DNA of 64,000 nucleotides from JALQTD01 sp965656785. GTDB lineage: Bacteria > Bacteroidota > Bacteroidia > Flavobacteriales_D > Sanyastnellaceae. The stretch spans positions 55,384 to 119,383 of the forward strand of contig CBFHLY010000005.1 in NCBI GenBank assembly GCA_965656785.1, in the 5' to 3' direction. Under the pieces are notes generated by a model. The model did no database searches. It had not been told where the DNA came from and was given only the letters and a program-made list of their open reading frames with translations. How positions within the stretch are numbered: the stretch's first letter is position 1; each line of letters opens with the position of its first letter. Both the position numbers and the translations under genes were made by a program. Shown here piece after piece: positions 26,135 through 34,980 of the stretch.

Positions 26135-27490
26135 TCAACGCACTTCGGCGGCGAGCTTTGCGAATTCTTCGTAGGAAACGGCTTTGTCCTTGATGGTCAC
26201 GCGCGTTTTCAAATCGTCCACCACCTTGCGTTCGATGATCACGTCCGCGATGCGGCGGCGCTCCTCTTCATTCGCCAAGGCGTTTTGGGCAAACGACTCC
26301 AAGTATTCGCCTTCGATGGGCATCCCGTACTGGGCGTACTGAGCGCCGATCATGCGCTTGGCTTCTTCGAGGAGTTCCTCCTGGCTCACCCGCATTTCCG
26401 TGGCCTTCATGACCGCGGATTGGATGAGTTGCCAACGGAGCGATTCCGCGTAAGCCGGGTACTCTTGGTTGACTTGCTCTTCGGTGATTTCCTGCTCATT
26501 GGCCACTTGGATCCAACGCTTCATGAAGTCATCCGGCATCGGCATTTGGAGGTGCTCCAACAGGTCCACGACAAACCGACGGCGGAACACCCACTCCGCA
26601 TCGCGGTCGAATTGCGCTTCGATTTCCTCCTTGACCTTGGCTTCGAAGGCCTTGGCGTCGGACACCACGTCTTTGCCGAGCACCTTGTCCCACAACTCCT
26701 GGTTGTTTTCGTGCAGGTGCATGCGCTTGATTTCCTTCACTTCAAATTGAAATGAACCCTTCAAGTCGTGCACTTGGTCGTGCGAGATGTTGAGCATTTT
26801 GCCCAAATCATCGTGACCGTGGCTGACCAAATGCGGATCCACCGTCACCACATCGCCCACCTTCAAGCCCTGCAACGCCTTCTTCGTCTTCTTGTCGGAA
26901 ATGTGTTCGATGGAAATGTTTGCGTCGTTCGCAATGCCCCCTTCGAGGACCGCTCCTGCGTCATCGAGTTGAGCCATGTGCCCCACGAGCAAATCCTTGT
27001 CGCCGGAAACTTCTTCGTCGGTCAGTTCGCCGTGGCGGCGGCGGTGGTCTTCGATGGCGGCTTCGATGGCTTTTTTGTCCACTTTGATGGAATGCCGGGT
27101 GAACACGGCCTTCTTGCCGAATTCGAGTGAAATCTCCGGAGCCAAACCAATGTCATACGCAAACTGGAAATCCCCAGGTTGGTCGAAATTGCCGCTGTCC
27201 TGTTCGTCCTCAGCCGGAATGGGCTGGCCCAATACGTTCAATTGCTCCTCTTCGAGGTACTTTCCGAGCGACTCCTGCAGCAGCTTGTTGATTTCGTCCA
27301 CGAGCACGGGCGTTCCGTACTGCTTTTTGATCAAAGCCATGGGCACCTTGCCCTTGCGGAATCCGGGAATGGTCGCGGATTTGCGGTAGTCATTGAGCAC
27401 TTGCTCCACGCGCGGCTGGTAGTCGCCGGGTTCGAGCTTCACTTTCACACGGGCGGTCAATTCGCCCGAGGTTTCGCGTTCAATCTGCAT
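26135..27490 (-). CDS. tig: Trigger factor (ribosome-associated chaperone)
   Basis: 451 residues. The ribosome-binding signature GFRKGKVP is at 43-50, and the PPIase-like domain and long helical C-terminal chaperone domain follow. The protein binds near the ribosomal exit tunnel and assists folding of new chains. The central PPIase part is less conserved than in E. coli, as in other Bacteroidota. It is the upstream member of tig-clpP-clpX but is separated from clpP by a strong terminator. Confidence 0.94.
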   Translation of the reverse strand: MQIERETSGELTARVKVKLEPGDYQPRVEQVLNDYRKSATIPGFRKGKVPMALIKKQYGTPVLVDEINKLLQESLGKYLEEEQLNVLGQPIPAEDEQDSGNFDQPGDFQFAYDIGLAPEISLEFGKKAVFTRHSIKVDKKAIEAAIEDHRRRHGELTDEEVSGDKDLLVGHMAQLDDAGAVLEGGIANDANISIEHISDKKTKKALQGLKVGDVVTVDPHLVSHGHDDLGKMLNISHDQVHDLKGSFQFEVKEIKRMHLHENNQELWDKVLGKDVVSDAKAFEAKVKEEIEAQFDRDAEWVFRRRFVVDLLEHLQMPMPDDFMKRWIQVANEQEITEEQVNQEYPAYAESLRWQLIQSAVMKATEMRVSQEELLEEAKRMIGAQYAQYGMPIEGEYLESFAQNALANEEERRRIADVIIERKVVDDLKTRVTIKDKAVSYEEFAKLAAEVR

Positions 27491-27562
27491 GGATTGCGAT
27501 TTGGTTGTTCAAAGCTTCTAGGCCAAAACCCATGCCCGCCGGCATGCGCATCAGCTCCAAAG

Positions 27563-27644
27563 TGCGGGTGAAGGGACTCGAACCCCCACGCCTTGCGGCA
27601 CCAGATCCTAAGTCTGGCGTGTATACCAATTTCACCACACCCGC
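27563..27644 (-). tRNA. tRNA-Leu (anticodon UAG)
   Basis: An 82-nucleotide cloverleaf on the minus strand. The acceptor stem is GCGGGTG paired with CACCCGC, with discriminator A. The anticodon stem is CCAGA/TCTGG around the loop CTTAGGA, giving anticodon TAG (read as UAG, decoding CUN). The D arm contains AATTGGTA, a short variable arm is present, and the T loop is GTTCGAGTC. CCA is not encoded. Confidence 0.95.
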
Positions 27645-27661
27645 ATTCCCCGAAAGGGGCG

Positions 27662-27669
27662 CGAAGGTA
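27662..27669 (-). promoter_or_regulatory. -7-like box (TACCTTCG) for tRNA-Leu
   Basis: Reads TACCTTCG on the minus strand, 17 bases before the tRNA 5' end; the leader between them contains a small CCCC-GAAA-GGGG hairpin. Confidence 0.4.
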
Positions 27670-27791
27670 CGCAGGAATTCGCTGAATCTGAACCTTTGCG
27701 GGATGGAATCCCCTGCGCTTGGGCGGTGCGGGTTGAAATTTTAACGGCCGTGCGCTGTGCGAACCGCATTCGGGCTCGAACTTGCGGCTCG

Positions 27792-29312
27792 ATGAGGGGT
27801 TTCAGTTCGATCGTGGCCTTGGGGTTTGGGGTGCTGTTCGCGTGGCTTCCGGGGGCTGCGCGTGCCGTTGCACCGGACAGCACCGGGCACCGCGTTCGCA
27901 TCGTCCAAGCCGAAGCCATCCTTCGCGACCCCTCGATTCCGGGAGCCCAGCGCCTCTTGGGCAACGTGGTGCTGGCCCACCGCGACGCCACGTTGAAGTG
28001 CGACAGCGCCTGGCGCTACGACGATGGCCGATTTCGCGCCATGGGCAAAGTCCAAGCCCTTCGGCCACAAGGTTGGTCGCTCGAAGCCGAAGAACTGACT
28101 TGGAATCCCGAGGCGGAGCTCCTGCTCGCAGCCGGCCCCCCCGCGCACCTCATCGACGGAGAACTCTCCGCGTCCGGCCCGGAGCTGTGGTACGACTGGG
28201 CCGAGGAAGCCGCGTGGTTTCGCCAGCGTACAACGCTTGTGATGGAGGATCGCGTTGCTACGGCCGACCGAGGCCGGTTCGAGTCCGCCTCCGAGTGGCT
28301 CGTTCTCGGCGGCAGCGTTGAGGTCGAAGGGGCCGAGGAACGGGTCGTTTCCGACTCCTTGAAAGTGCACGCGCGCGCCGGAGACCTCGAATTCCTGGGG
28401 ACATCGCGGGTTGATCAATCGGATGGGCAATGGGCGGTTCGGTGTGAGCGCGGCGTGATTTCGGAGTCGGGAGGCTGGGTTGGAGGGCACCTCCTTCGAG
28501 CGTGGGTTCGACGCGGGGGCGAGGGGGTTTGGGCGGACAGTTTGGCGTGGACGGATGACGTGCGCGAGGCCTGGGGACATGTGGAGGCGTTGGACACCGC
28601 GTTGACGCAGGTAGTGCGCGGCCGTCACTTGCGGCAGGAGCGGGTGGATTCGGCGTGGGTTTCGCGCGTGGTGGGGGAGGCGCGGCTGATTCAGGCGAAC
28701 GAGGGGGATACGTTGGTGTTGGTGGCGGACGAACTCGTGGAAGCCGAGGGGCAACTCAGGGCGTTTCCGAACGTGGTGTTTCGGCAGGGGGAGGCGCTCG
28801 GGATGTGCGGGGCGTTGATTTGGTCCGAGGAGGTGGATCACCTCAGGATGCTGCAGGATCCGCGGCTTTGGCTTGAAGGCCAAATCCTCTCCGCCGACAC
28901 CCTCGACCTCCACCTATCCGAGGGTGCCCCCGACCGCCTCTACGGCGAGGGACACGTCCATTTAACGCGGGTCATCAACGACAGCTGCGCGGACCAAATC
29001 AGCGGTCGAACCCTCACCGGTCAATTCCGCGACGGGGACCTCGATCGGCTGCTCATCGAAGGCAACGGGGAGGCCATCTATTTCGTAGATGACGATGCGG
29101 AACTCCAGTTCAACCGTGCGGCCTGCAGCCGCCTGCGCATCCGCCTGGAGGACGGACGGGTGAAGGAAATCGCGTTGCTGGACGCGCCCAATGGTCGGTT
29201 CCTCGCCCTCAACGCCTCCCTGCCCACCGACCGCTGGCTCGAGGGCACCGTCCTGCACGAGGCGCCGAGCATTCCCGGAACCGCTCCGTGGCCGCCTGAG
29301 CTTCCCCGTTAA
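27792..29312 (+). CDS. OstA-like LPS-transport protein
   Basis: 506 residues with a signal peptide (MRGFSSIVALGFGVLFAWL, cleavage near ARA). The body repeats the OstA/LptA strand pattern, for example LGNVVLAHRDATLKCDSAWRY near 55, VMEDRVATADRGRFES, LYGEGHVHLTRV and a C-terminal stretch. Such OstA-like proteins of Bacteroidota are thought to form part of the periplasmic bridge that carries LPS to LptD. A smaller LptC lies at 6314-6898, so this window has two LPS-export parts. The ATG at 27792 is chosen because it begins a signal peptide; the frame is open 32 codons earlier. It is probably transcribed alone or with the next genes. Confidence 0.82.
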   Translation: MRGFSSIVALGFGVLFAWLPGAARAVAPDSTGHRVRIVQAEAILRDPSIPGAQRLLGNVVLAHRDATLKCDSAWRYDDGRFRAMGKVQALRPQGWSLEAEELTWNPEAELLLAAGPPAHLIDGELSASGPELWYDWAEEAAWFRQRTTLVMEDRVATADRGRFESASEWLVLGGSVEVEGAEERVVSDSLKVHARAGDLEFLGTSRVDQSDGQWAVRCERGVISESGGWVGGHLLRAWVRRGGEGVWADSLAWTDDVREAWGHVEALDTALTQVVRGRHLRQERVDSAWVSRVVGEARLIQANEGDTLVLVADELVEAEGQLRAFPNVVFRQGEALGMCGALIWSEEVDHLRMLQDPRLWLEGQILSADTLDLHLSEGAPDRLYGEGHVHLTRVINDSCADQISGRTLTGQFRDGDLDRLLIEGNGEAIYFVDDDAELQFNRAACSRLRIRLEDGRVKEIALLDAPNGRFLALNASLPTDRWLEGTVLHEAPSIPGTAPWPPELPR

Positions 29313-29390
29313 CCCGCGTTCATCAATTCCCGTCGCCCGCTGGTGCATTCCATGCGGATGTGCGCGGCCGCTGCCCGTTCCTTTGCGGTC

Positions 29391-30107
29391 ATGAGGTGGA
29401 AGTTGGTGGGGGCAATGTGCGCGGTGAGCTGCGCGGTTTGGGGGCAGCGACCCCCGATGTGGGATCCGCCCGATGCAGGGCGCGGGGGCATGGGTCAATG
29501 GGCTGTGACGCCGGTTTCCACGCGTTGGGTGAGTTGCCGCATCTCCGATGGTTGGTCGGCTTGGCAAGGCCAAACCCCGCTTCGGCGTTCCAGCTGCTGG
29601 GCCCTCCACGCCTCCACGGCCCAGTCCGGACCCCGCTGGTCGTCCGCATCGGTCCAAGTCGTGTACGAGCAAGCTCTGGCCCCCGGATGGGAATCCCGCA
29701 TCGCCCTGGGAGGCGGGCGCGAAGCGTGGCCCGAGGTGCGCCGCGTCGATTGGAGTCCCGAGGCGGCTTGGTCGCTGTGCCACCGTTCCGGGGATTGGAT
29801 CGCCGGCGGTTGGTGCCATTGGCGCCCGGGCCGCTCCATGCGCATTCCGGTCACGGGCCTCTGGGCCGCTGGAACTTGGGGCGATTGGTCTGCAACGGGC
29901 CTGTTGCTCTCCACAGGTGCATTCGGTGCGTGGGCAAGCCGGGTGGTGCATCCGCGATGGACGGTCCAAGTCGGTTGGCGCAGCGACCCGATGCGGTTCA
30001 TGGTGGGCGTCCAAGGCCGATGGGGCGCAGTTTCCCGGTGGAGTTGGGGGTGCGAACAGGCCGGATGGGGCGGCGCAAATTGGAATGGCCATGTTGAAGT
30101 GCGCTAA
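29391..30107 (+). CDS. Trp-rich secreted or outer-membrane protein, unknown family
   Basis: 238 residues from the ATG at 29391, with a signal peptide ending near AVWGQ. The protein is exceptionally rich in tryptophan (over 20) and shows alternating strands such as GWESRIALGGGREAW and TVQVGWRSDPMRFMVGVQGRWG, which suggests a beta-barrel or beta-rich fold. The frame is open from 29343 with other ATGs, so the exact start is unsure. Its end overlaps the start of the next gene by 23 bases, so the two are probably translationally coupled. I do not recognise the family. Confidence 0.65.
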   Translation: MRWKLVGAMCAVSCAVWGQRPPMWDPPDAGRGGMGQWAVTPVSTRWVSCRISDGWSAWQGQTPLRRSSCWALHASTAQSGPRWSSASVQVVYEQALAPGWESRIALGGGREAWPEVRRVDWSPEAAWSLCHRSGDWIAGGWCHWRPGRSMRIPVTGLWAAGTWGDWSATGLLLSTGAFGAWASRVVHPRWTVQVGWRSDPMRFMVGVQGRWGAVSRWSWGCEQAGWGGANWNGHVEVR

Positions 30108-31734
30108 ATGGTTGCTGGCCTGCTGGCCGGTCCTGTGTTCAGCACAGGTATGGGAAGGTGCAGCGGGACGTTTCGTGGAATCGGGAACGTTGTCGGTGGA
30201 GGAGGCGGCAGCGTTGGAGGATTACCTGGCCTCATCTGGATTGCCCGTTTCCATCGAGGAGGCGGCGGCTGTGCCGGGGCTTTCGCCGGAAGGAGCGCGC
30301 CGGTTGATGGCCGATCCCATTTGGTCGCGCTGGGTGCAATCGGGTCAGGACTTGCCTGCCCGAAGCCGGTTGCGCCTCACCTGGGACCTTCGCCGGTCGC
30401 TCGGATTGCTGCCCGCGGACTCCTTAGCGGGCGGGCCCTTGGGGTGGGGGGTTCGCGCCCAGCGCTCGGGGCATTGGGCGCTCCGTTGTGACCGCGGGCC
30501 CGGCGAGGCGGGGATCGATCACGTGGCGGGATTTGTGGTGGCGCCGACCCTTCGGGGCGTGCGGACGATTTGGGGTGACCACGTCATTCGATGGGGGCAG
30601 GGACTGGTAGGCTGGAGTTCAAGCGCTTACGATGCCATGCGGTCGGCGACGTCCGCGCAACGCATGACCCAAGACGTTCGGCCCGTGCTCGCCGGCGATG
30701 CGTTGCCGGTTCGCAGGGGCTTGGCGGCTTCTTCTCCCGTGTCAGGAGGGCGAGCCGTCGTTTCGTTGGATGTGGGAGGGCGCGAAGTGCGGTTGGAAGA
30801 TGGGGTGCCGGTCACGTGGTACGGCGATGGTCAACACCGCACCCCGGCCGAACGGAATCGGGCGCAAATTCGCCCAGTGCGCACAGCGATGATGTGGCAC
30901 CGAACGGCTGCAGATCGAGGGGGCGGGTTGGCCTGCGAATGGGGCAACGTGGCGGGCCTGCCCAGCGCAGCGATTGTCGGCGGACACAGTTACCGGAACT
31001 TTGCCGCCAGCCGGTGGGTCGGAGAAGTGGCATGGAGCAAAGGAGGCTTGTCCTGGGTGCTGGGGTCCATCTGGACGTGGAGTCCTGAACTGGATGCATT
31101 CATGCGCTGGGAGCGATACGCTCCGCATCACCCGGGGTCCGGTTGGGGCGACGTCCGTCCCGCTGGGGGGGCGATGTGGACGTGGGGTTGGGAACGCCGA
31201 GGAAAGCGCATGAATCAGTTCGCTCGGTGGGAATGGGACGGCCTCGACTTGAAGTCAGAAGTTCAAACCCAATTCGAACTTCGAAGAAAGGAGCGATTGA
31301 CCATCCGGTGGCAGCGCACCGATGAGTTGCGATGCCTTGTCGAGTACCGCAGGGACCAGCATCAGTGGGGGCTCCGTTGCTGGGGCCAAATCATCCAGCA
31401 TCACGGTACCGCTGGAGGCCTCCATTGGACCTGGCAGCCGGCACCCGATTTGCCGAAATGGCGTCTGGGGTGGTCGCGATCGGACCTGGCCCCTGGAGCC
31501 CTTGTTTACCGCCTGGAGCCCAATGCACAAACCTGGCAAACGACCACGCTCTCCGGAAGGGGACAGCGGTGGTGGATGCAGGTGGCCTGGAAGTGGAGCC
31601 GGCATTGGAAATGCACGGGCAGTGCCTCGTTTCTGCACCGCGAAGATCGGTGGTCGCTTGAGGATTCGGGGCCCTGGGAATGGAAAGGGGCAGGGCGAGG
31701 TGAGGTGAGGTTGCGTTTGTCCTACGCGATGTAG
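30085..31734 (+). CDS. Helix-hairpin-helix outer-membrane barrel protein (ComEA-like N terminus)
   Basis: 549 residues from the ATG at 30085; an ATG at 30091 also fits. After a short signal peptide (LLACWPVLCSAQ), an acidic helical segment (SVEEAAALEDYLASSG, then AAAVPGLSPEGARRLMAD) resembles the degenerate helix-hairpin-helix region of a large Bacteroidota family. The following part, with IWGDHVIRWGQGL and RPVLAGDALPVRRG, matches the barrel of that family as I remember it. The C-terminal half is Trp-rich beta strand. It is shorter than most members (about 700 residues). Function unknown; an older annotation as ComEA-like DNA uptake is not proven. The last 19 codons overlap the efp promoter. 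Confidence 0.65.
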   Translation: MAMLKCAKWLLACWPVLCSAQVWEGAAGRFVESGTLSVEEAAALEDYLASSGLPVSIEEAAAVPGLSPEGARRLMADPIWSRWVQSGQDLPARSRLRLTWDLRRSLGLLPADSLAGGPLGWGVRAQRSGHWALRCDRGPGEAGIDHVAGFVVAPTLRGVRTIWGDHVIRWGQGLVGWSSSAYDAMRSATSAQRMTQDVRPVLAGDALPVRRGLAASSPVSGGRAVVSLDVGGREVRLEDGVPVTWYGDGQHRTPAERNRAQIRPVRTAMMWHRTAADRGGGLACEWGNVAGLPSAAIVGGHSYRNFAASRWVGEVAWSKGGLSWVLGSIWTWSPELDAFMRWERYAPHHPGSGWGDVRPAGGAMWTWGWERRGKRMNQFARWEWDGLDLKSEVQTQFELRRKERLTIRWQRTDELRCLVEYRRDQHQWGLRCWGQIIQHHGTAGGLHWTWQPAPDLPKWRLGWSRSDLAPGALVYRLEPNAQTWQTTTLSGRGQRWWMQVAWKWSRHWKCTGSASFLHREDRWSLEDSGPWEWKGAGRGEVRLRLSYAM

Positions 31735-31744
31735 TTTATCTTCG
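31716..31744 (+). promoter_or_regulatory. Bacteroidota promoter for efp (TTTG-N17-TATCTTCG)
   Basis: A -33 TTTG (31716-31719) and a -7 TATCTTCG (31737-31744) are 17 bases apart. The site begins inside the upstream gene's last codons and lies 16 bases before the efp start. Confidence 0.65.
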
Positions 31745-31760
31745 CGAAAATTCAATCCTC

Positions 31761-32327
31761 ATGGCGACGACGTCGGACATCAAAAATGGCATGGTGCTCA
31801 ACCACAATCACGGTTTGTGGCAAATCATTGAATTCTTGCACGTTAAGCCCGGTAAGGGGGCGGCGTTTGTGCGGACCAAATTGAAGAACTTGAGCACGGG
31901 GCGCGTGGTCGATCACACGTTCAATGCGGGGGTGAAGATCGAGCCCGTTCGGATTGAGACGCGGGAATACCAGTACCTGTACCAAGACGAAATGGGGTAC
32001 CACTTCATGAACACCGAGACGTACGAGCAGATTCCCGTCGAAAAGGTGGTCATCAACGCGCCGGAGTTCTTGCAAGACGGCCTGATTTGCCAGCTTCAAT
32101 TCCATGCAGAAGAAGAGCGCGTTTTGAGCTGCGAATTGCCCTACCACATTGAAACGGAAATCACCTACACGGAACCGGGCATCAAAGGCGATACGGCTAC
32201 GAACACCATGAAACCTGCCACCACGGATACGGGCGTTGAGGTGCGCGTTCCGTTGTTTGTGGATACGGGGGATTGGATCAAGGTGGATACGCGGACGAAG
32301 GAATACGTGGAACGGGTAAAGAAATGA
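31761..32327 (+). CDS. efp: Elongation factor P
   Basis: A complete 188-residue EF-P with its three beta-barrel domains. The N-terminal loop tip HVKPGKGAAF places Lys32 where E. coli EF-P carries its modified lysine. Domains II and III contain RETREYQYLYQDE and the C-terminal DTGVEVRVPLFVDTGDWIKVDTR signature. The protein binds stalled ribosomes at polyproline stretches. The RsbU-like gene starts 7 bases later, so they may be co-transcribed. The modification enzyme is not in the window. Confidence 0.97.
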   Translation: MATTSDIKNGMVLNHNHGLWQIIEFLHVKPGKGAAFVRTKLKNLSTGRVVDHTFNAGVKIEPVRIETREYQYLYQDEMGYHFMNTETYEQIPVEKVVINAPEFLQDGLICQLQFHAEEERVLSCELPYHIETEITYTEPGIKGDTATNTMKPATTDTGVEVRVPLFVDTGDWIKVDTRTKEYVERVKK

Positions 32328-32334
32328 TCCCGTC

Positions 32335-33558
32335 ATGACACCCAAAGTCGAGCGGCTCGAGCGGAAGGTCGAACTCCAAGACTACAAGTTGGGTGCGTTG
32401 TTGGAGGTGACGCGGGCCATCAATGCCCGTGCTTCTGAAGAAGAATTGATCGAACATTTTCGGCGGACGTTGGCGGAATACCTCGGCATCGACCGCTTGG
32501 TGTTGTACACGTCGGTCAGCGGGGAATGGCGGTGCATGTTGACCACCGGTGTCGAAGGTGCGCTGCCGCCTGTTGCAGCCTCCACGACGTTCGAAGCGGG
32601 CCAGCGGGTGATCCTTAATTCTACGGCGGGATCGGAAGTCTTTGACGTGGTTGTGCCCGTGAAGCAGGATCAGGAGGTGTTGGCCTACGTGCTTGCAGGA
32701 GATACGCAGGAGGGAGTGGGCGTCAGTCCGGTGGTGAAGCACCTGAATTTCATCACCACCTTGACGAACGTCTTGGTGGTGGCCTTGCACAATCGGCGGT
32801 TATCGGAGGCGGCCATTCGGCAGGAAGCTACGCGACGGGAACTGGAGTTGGCCGCGGAGATGCAGGCGTTGTTGGTGCCCACCGAGTGGCCCGAGGATCC
32901 GGATGTGGAAGTGTCGGCTTACTACCGCCCACACCGGGAGGTCGGGGGCGATTATTACGACCTGTTCCCTGTGGAGGGAGATCGCTTGATGTTTTGCATG
33001 GCGGATGTGAGTGGAAAAGGAGTTTCCGCTGCCTTTTTGATGTCCAACTTCCAGGCGAATTTGCGGGCCATCTTGCAAACGGAGTCTGAGGATTTGGAGC
33101 GCAGCATCCGGATGTTGAACGAGCGCGTCATGTCGAACGCTCGCGGTGAGAAGTACATCACGATGTTCGTGGCGTGTTACGACCGAAAAACGCGGAAGTT
33201 GACCTACATCAATTGTGGGCACAACCCGCCGCTGCTCATGGGGCCGGAGGGGACCGCGCAGCAGTTGGTCAACGGTTCGGTGGGGCTGGGCATGTTTTCG
33301 GAGATTCCCTCCGTAGACTTGGGCGAGGCCACCATCGCCCGCGACAGCGTGTTGGTGTGCTACACGGATGGGCTGGTGGAGCAAGAAAATGAGGAAGGCG
33401 TGCCCTTTGGCATGCAACGGATGGAGCGGCTCGTTCGCGAGCGTCGGGGCATGGACGTGACCCAAATCCAGGCCGCCCTGCTCGAATCGGTAGAATCCTT
33501 CCGCGGTGCCGAGCCCACCTTTGATGATACCGCGCTGATGTTAGCGCGGTTTCGGTAA
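32335..33558 (+). CDS. GAF plus SpoIIE-type PP2C serine phosphatase
   Basis: 407 residues. The N-terminal part (about 20-165) has a GAF-like fold preceded by a helix (VERLERKVELQDYKLGALLEV). The C-terminal part (190-405) is a SpoIIE/RsbU phosphatase with the metal motifs VGGDYYDLF and MADVSGKGVSAAF, GHNPPLLM and CYTDGLVE. Such proteins dephosphorylate anti-sigma antagonists in partner-switching pathways, but no anti-sigma kinase lies here. It follows efp by 7 bases and converges with the Wzy gene, overlapping by 18 bases. Confidence 0.9.
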   Translation: MTPKVERLERKVELQDYKLGALLEVTRAINARASEEELIEHFRRTLAEYLGIDRLVLYTSVSGEWRCMLTTGVEGALPPVAASTTFEAGQRVILNSTAGSEVFDVVVPVKQDQEVLAYVLAGDTQEGVGVSPVVKHLNFITTLTNVLVVALHNRRLSEAAIRQEATRRELELAAEMQALLVPTEWPEDPDVEVSAYYRPHREVGGDYYDLFPVEGDRLMFCMADVSGKGVSAAFLMSNFQANLRAILQTESEDLERSIRMLNERVMSNARGEKYITMFVACYDRKTRKLTYINCGHNPPLLMGPEGTAQQLVNGSVGLGMFSEIPSVDLGEATIARDSVLVCYTDGLVEQENEEGVPFGMQRMERLVRERRGMDVTQIQAALLESVESFRGAEPTFDDTALMLARFR

Positions 33559-34980
33559 GGAGATTTGGCGTTGCGCCTCCAAGTCCCACACGACGAGCAG
33601 CGCCAAGAACCCCCAAAACGGTGCGCTCGCCTTATCCGTATCGAGGTAATTGTTCAAGACCCCGTGCACGAAATACGTGACCAAACCGAGGAACACCCCG
33701 ACGGCCAAGCGCCGCGTCTCCGCGTCGGCGACCGTTCGGTAGAGGCGAAACCCCAAGTGCAGGACCCACCCGAACAACCCCACCACGAACAGCGCCCCGG
33801 GCACACCCTGTTCGGCGAGCGGTCCGAGGTACTCGCTGTGGGCGTTGCCGCCATCGGCGTTGTTGGTGCTGATGATGGTGCGGTGTTCCGATCGCTGAAA
33901 GGGTGCGTAAACGAACTGGTAAGTGCCCGGTCCCCAGCCGGTTACGGGGCGTTCTTGGAACAGCGCTAACGCGCAGCTCCAGCGGTTCAGTCGCTCCAAG
34001 TTGGAGGCGTCACTGGAAACATTGGAAATGGATTCCACGTGTTCAGCCAAGTCGTCGGAACTGTCTTGGTCGTTGCGCTCGAGTTGGATGAGCAGGCTGT
34101 CCAGCACCAAGGTTGCAGCAAGCAAGGCCCCGATTCCAATGACGAGCAACGTCTTCAATCGAAACCCAAGCCGCATCAAGGCGAACAGCGCCGTCACCGC
34201 CGCCAACGACACCCACGCCGCGCGGGTGTACGACAGCACCATGCCCACCAAAAGAATGCCCAACAACCCCCCAATGGCCACCCGCCAGACCAATTCAAAC
34301 CGTTTCGAAAGGACGAGCGCCAAGACCGGCGGAATGAACATGGCAAGCACGGCACCATAGGACGTGTGGTCCTTGAAGAACGGACTCATCACCCAGTGGC
34401 CCGCGTCCTTATCGAATCCGTAGCTCGCGTGCCGCACGAGCGTGTAGCCGATGACGATCGCCAGGGGGAAGGCGTAGAGCAGGATGGCTCGGTGGCGCGA
34501 TTGGGGTTGGGCGAGGAAGATTTGGCCTGCGAAGAGGAAAAAGCCTGTGACGAACCAAAGCCGGGCCACGAAGAATTTCAGGGAAACCAACGGGTCCCAG
34601 CTCAACACCGCCGTGAAGGCGATCCAAATGAGCGAGGCCGCCACCCAGCGCGTGGTGGGGTGTGCCAGGAAGGGACGGGGAGGGGTTTGGCCCATCAGCC
34701 GCCGCGCCACCAACAGCGCCAGCGCGCCGGCCAACATCGGCTCCGTGGGCAAGTACAAGCCCACGCCCCCGACGTCCTCCAAGTTCAGGCTCAAGGGCAC
34801 CGCCGCCACAAGCACCGCGAGGTACGCGTCCAGCCGAAAGATCGCAAGCCCCAGCACGGTGAGCGCCGCCGGCAACAACGCCACGTACCACGCGTCGACC
34901 CACCAAGCCGCCGACAGCACCGCCGCAAAGATCACGGACGAAGCCACGACCGCGCGGTCCGACTTCGCCCACGCCTTCAT
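33541..34980 (-). CDS. O-antigen ligase/polymerase-like membrane protein (Wzy/WaaL family)
   Basis: 479 residues with about ten hydrophobic segments and a large periplasmic loop. The loop contains the region FQERPVTGWGPGTYQFVY and, further on, NAHSEYLGPLAEQGV, the Wzy_C motif shared by O-antigen ligases and polymerases. It acts on lipid-linked oligosaccharide at the inner membrane's outer face; whether as ligase or polymerase cannot be decided. The ATG at 34980 overlaps the Wzz-like stop as ATGA. The start further upstream in the frame lacks support. Confidence 0.88.
   Translation of the reverse strand: MKAWAKSDRAVVASSVIFAAVLSAAWWVDAWYVALLPAALTVLGLAIFRLDAYLAVLVAAVPLSLNLEDVGGVGLYLPTEPMLAGALALLVARRLMGQTPPRPFLAHPTTRWVAASLIWIAFTAVLSWDPLVSLKFFVARLWFVTGFFLFAGQIFLAQPQSRHRAILLYAFPLAIVIGYTLVRHASYGFDKDAGHWVMSPFFKDHTSYGAVLAMFIPPVLALVLSKRFELVWRVAIGGLLGILLVGMVLSYTRAAWVSLAAVTALFALMRLGFRLKTLLVIGIGALLAATLVLDSLLIQLERNDQDSSDDLAEHVESISNVSSDASNLERLNRWSCALALFQERPVTGWGPGTYQFVYAPFQRSEHRTIISTNNADGGNAHSEYLGPLAEQGVPGALFVVGLFGWVLHLGFRLYRTVADAETRRLAVGVFLGLVTYFVHGVLNNYLDTDKASAPFWGFLALLVVWDLEAQRQISLPKPR

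Noticed and set aside
27648..27660. CCCC-GAAA-GGGG hairpin next to tRNA-Leu, considered as a terminator
   Set aside because: It lies on the 5' side of the tRNA, is short and has no T-run; probably part of the leader.
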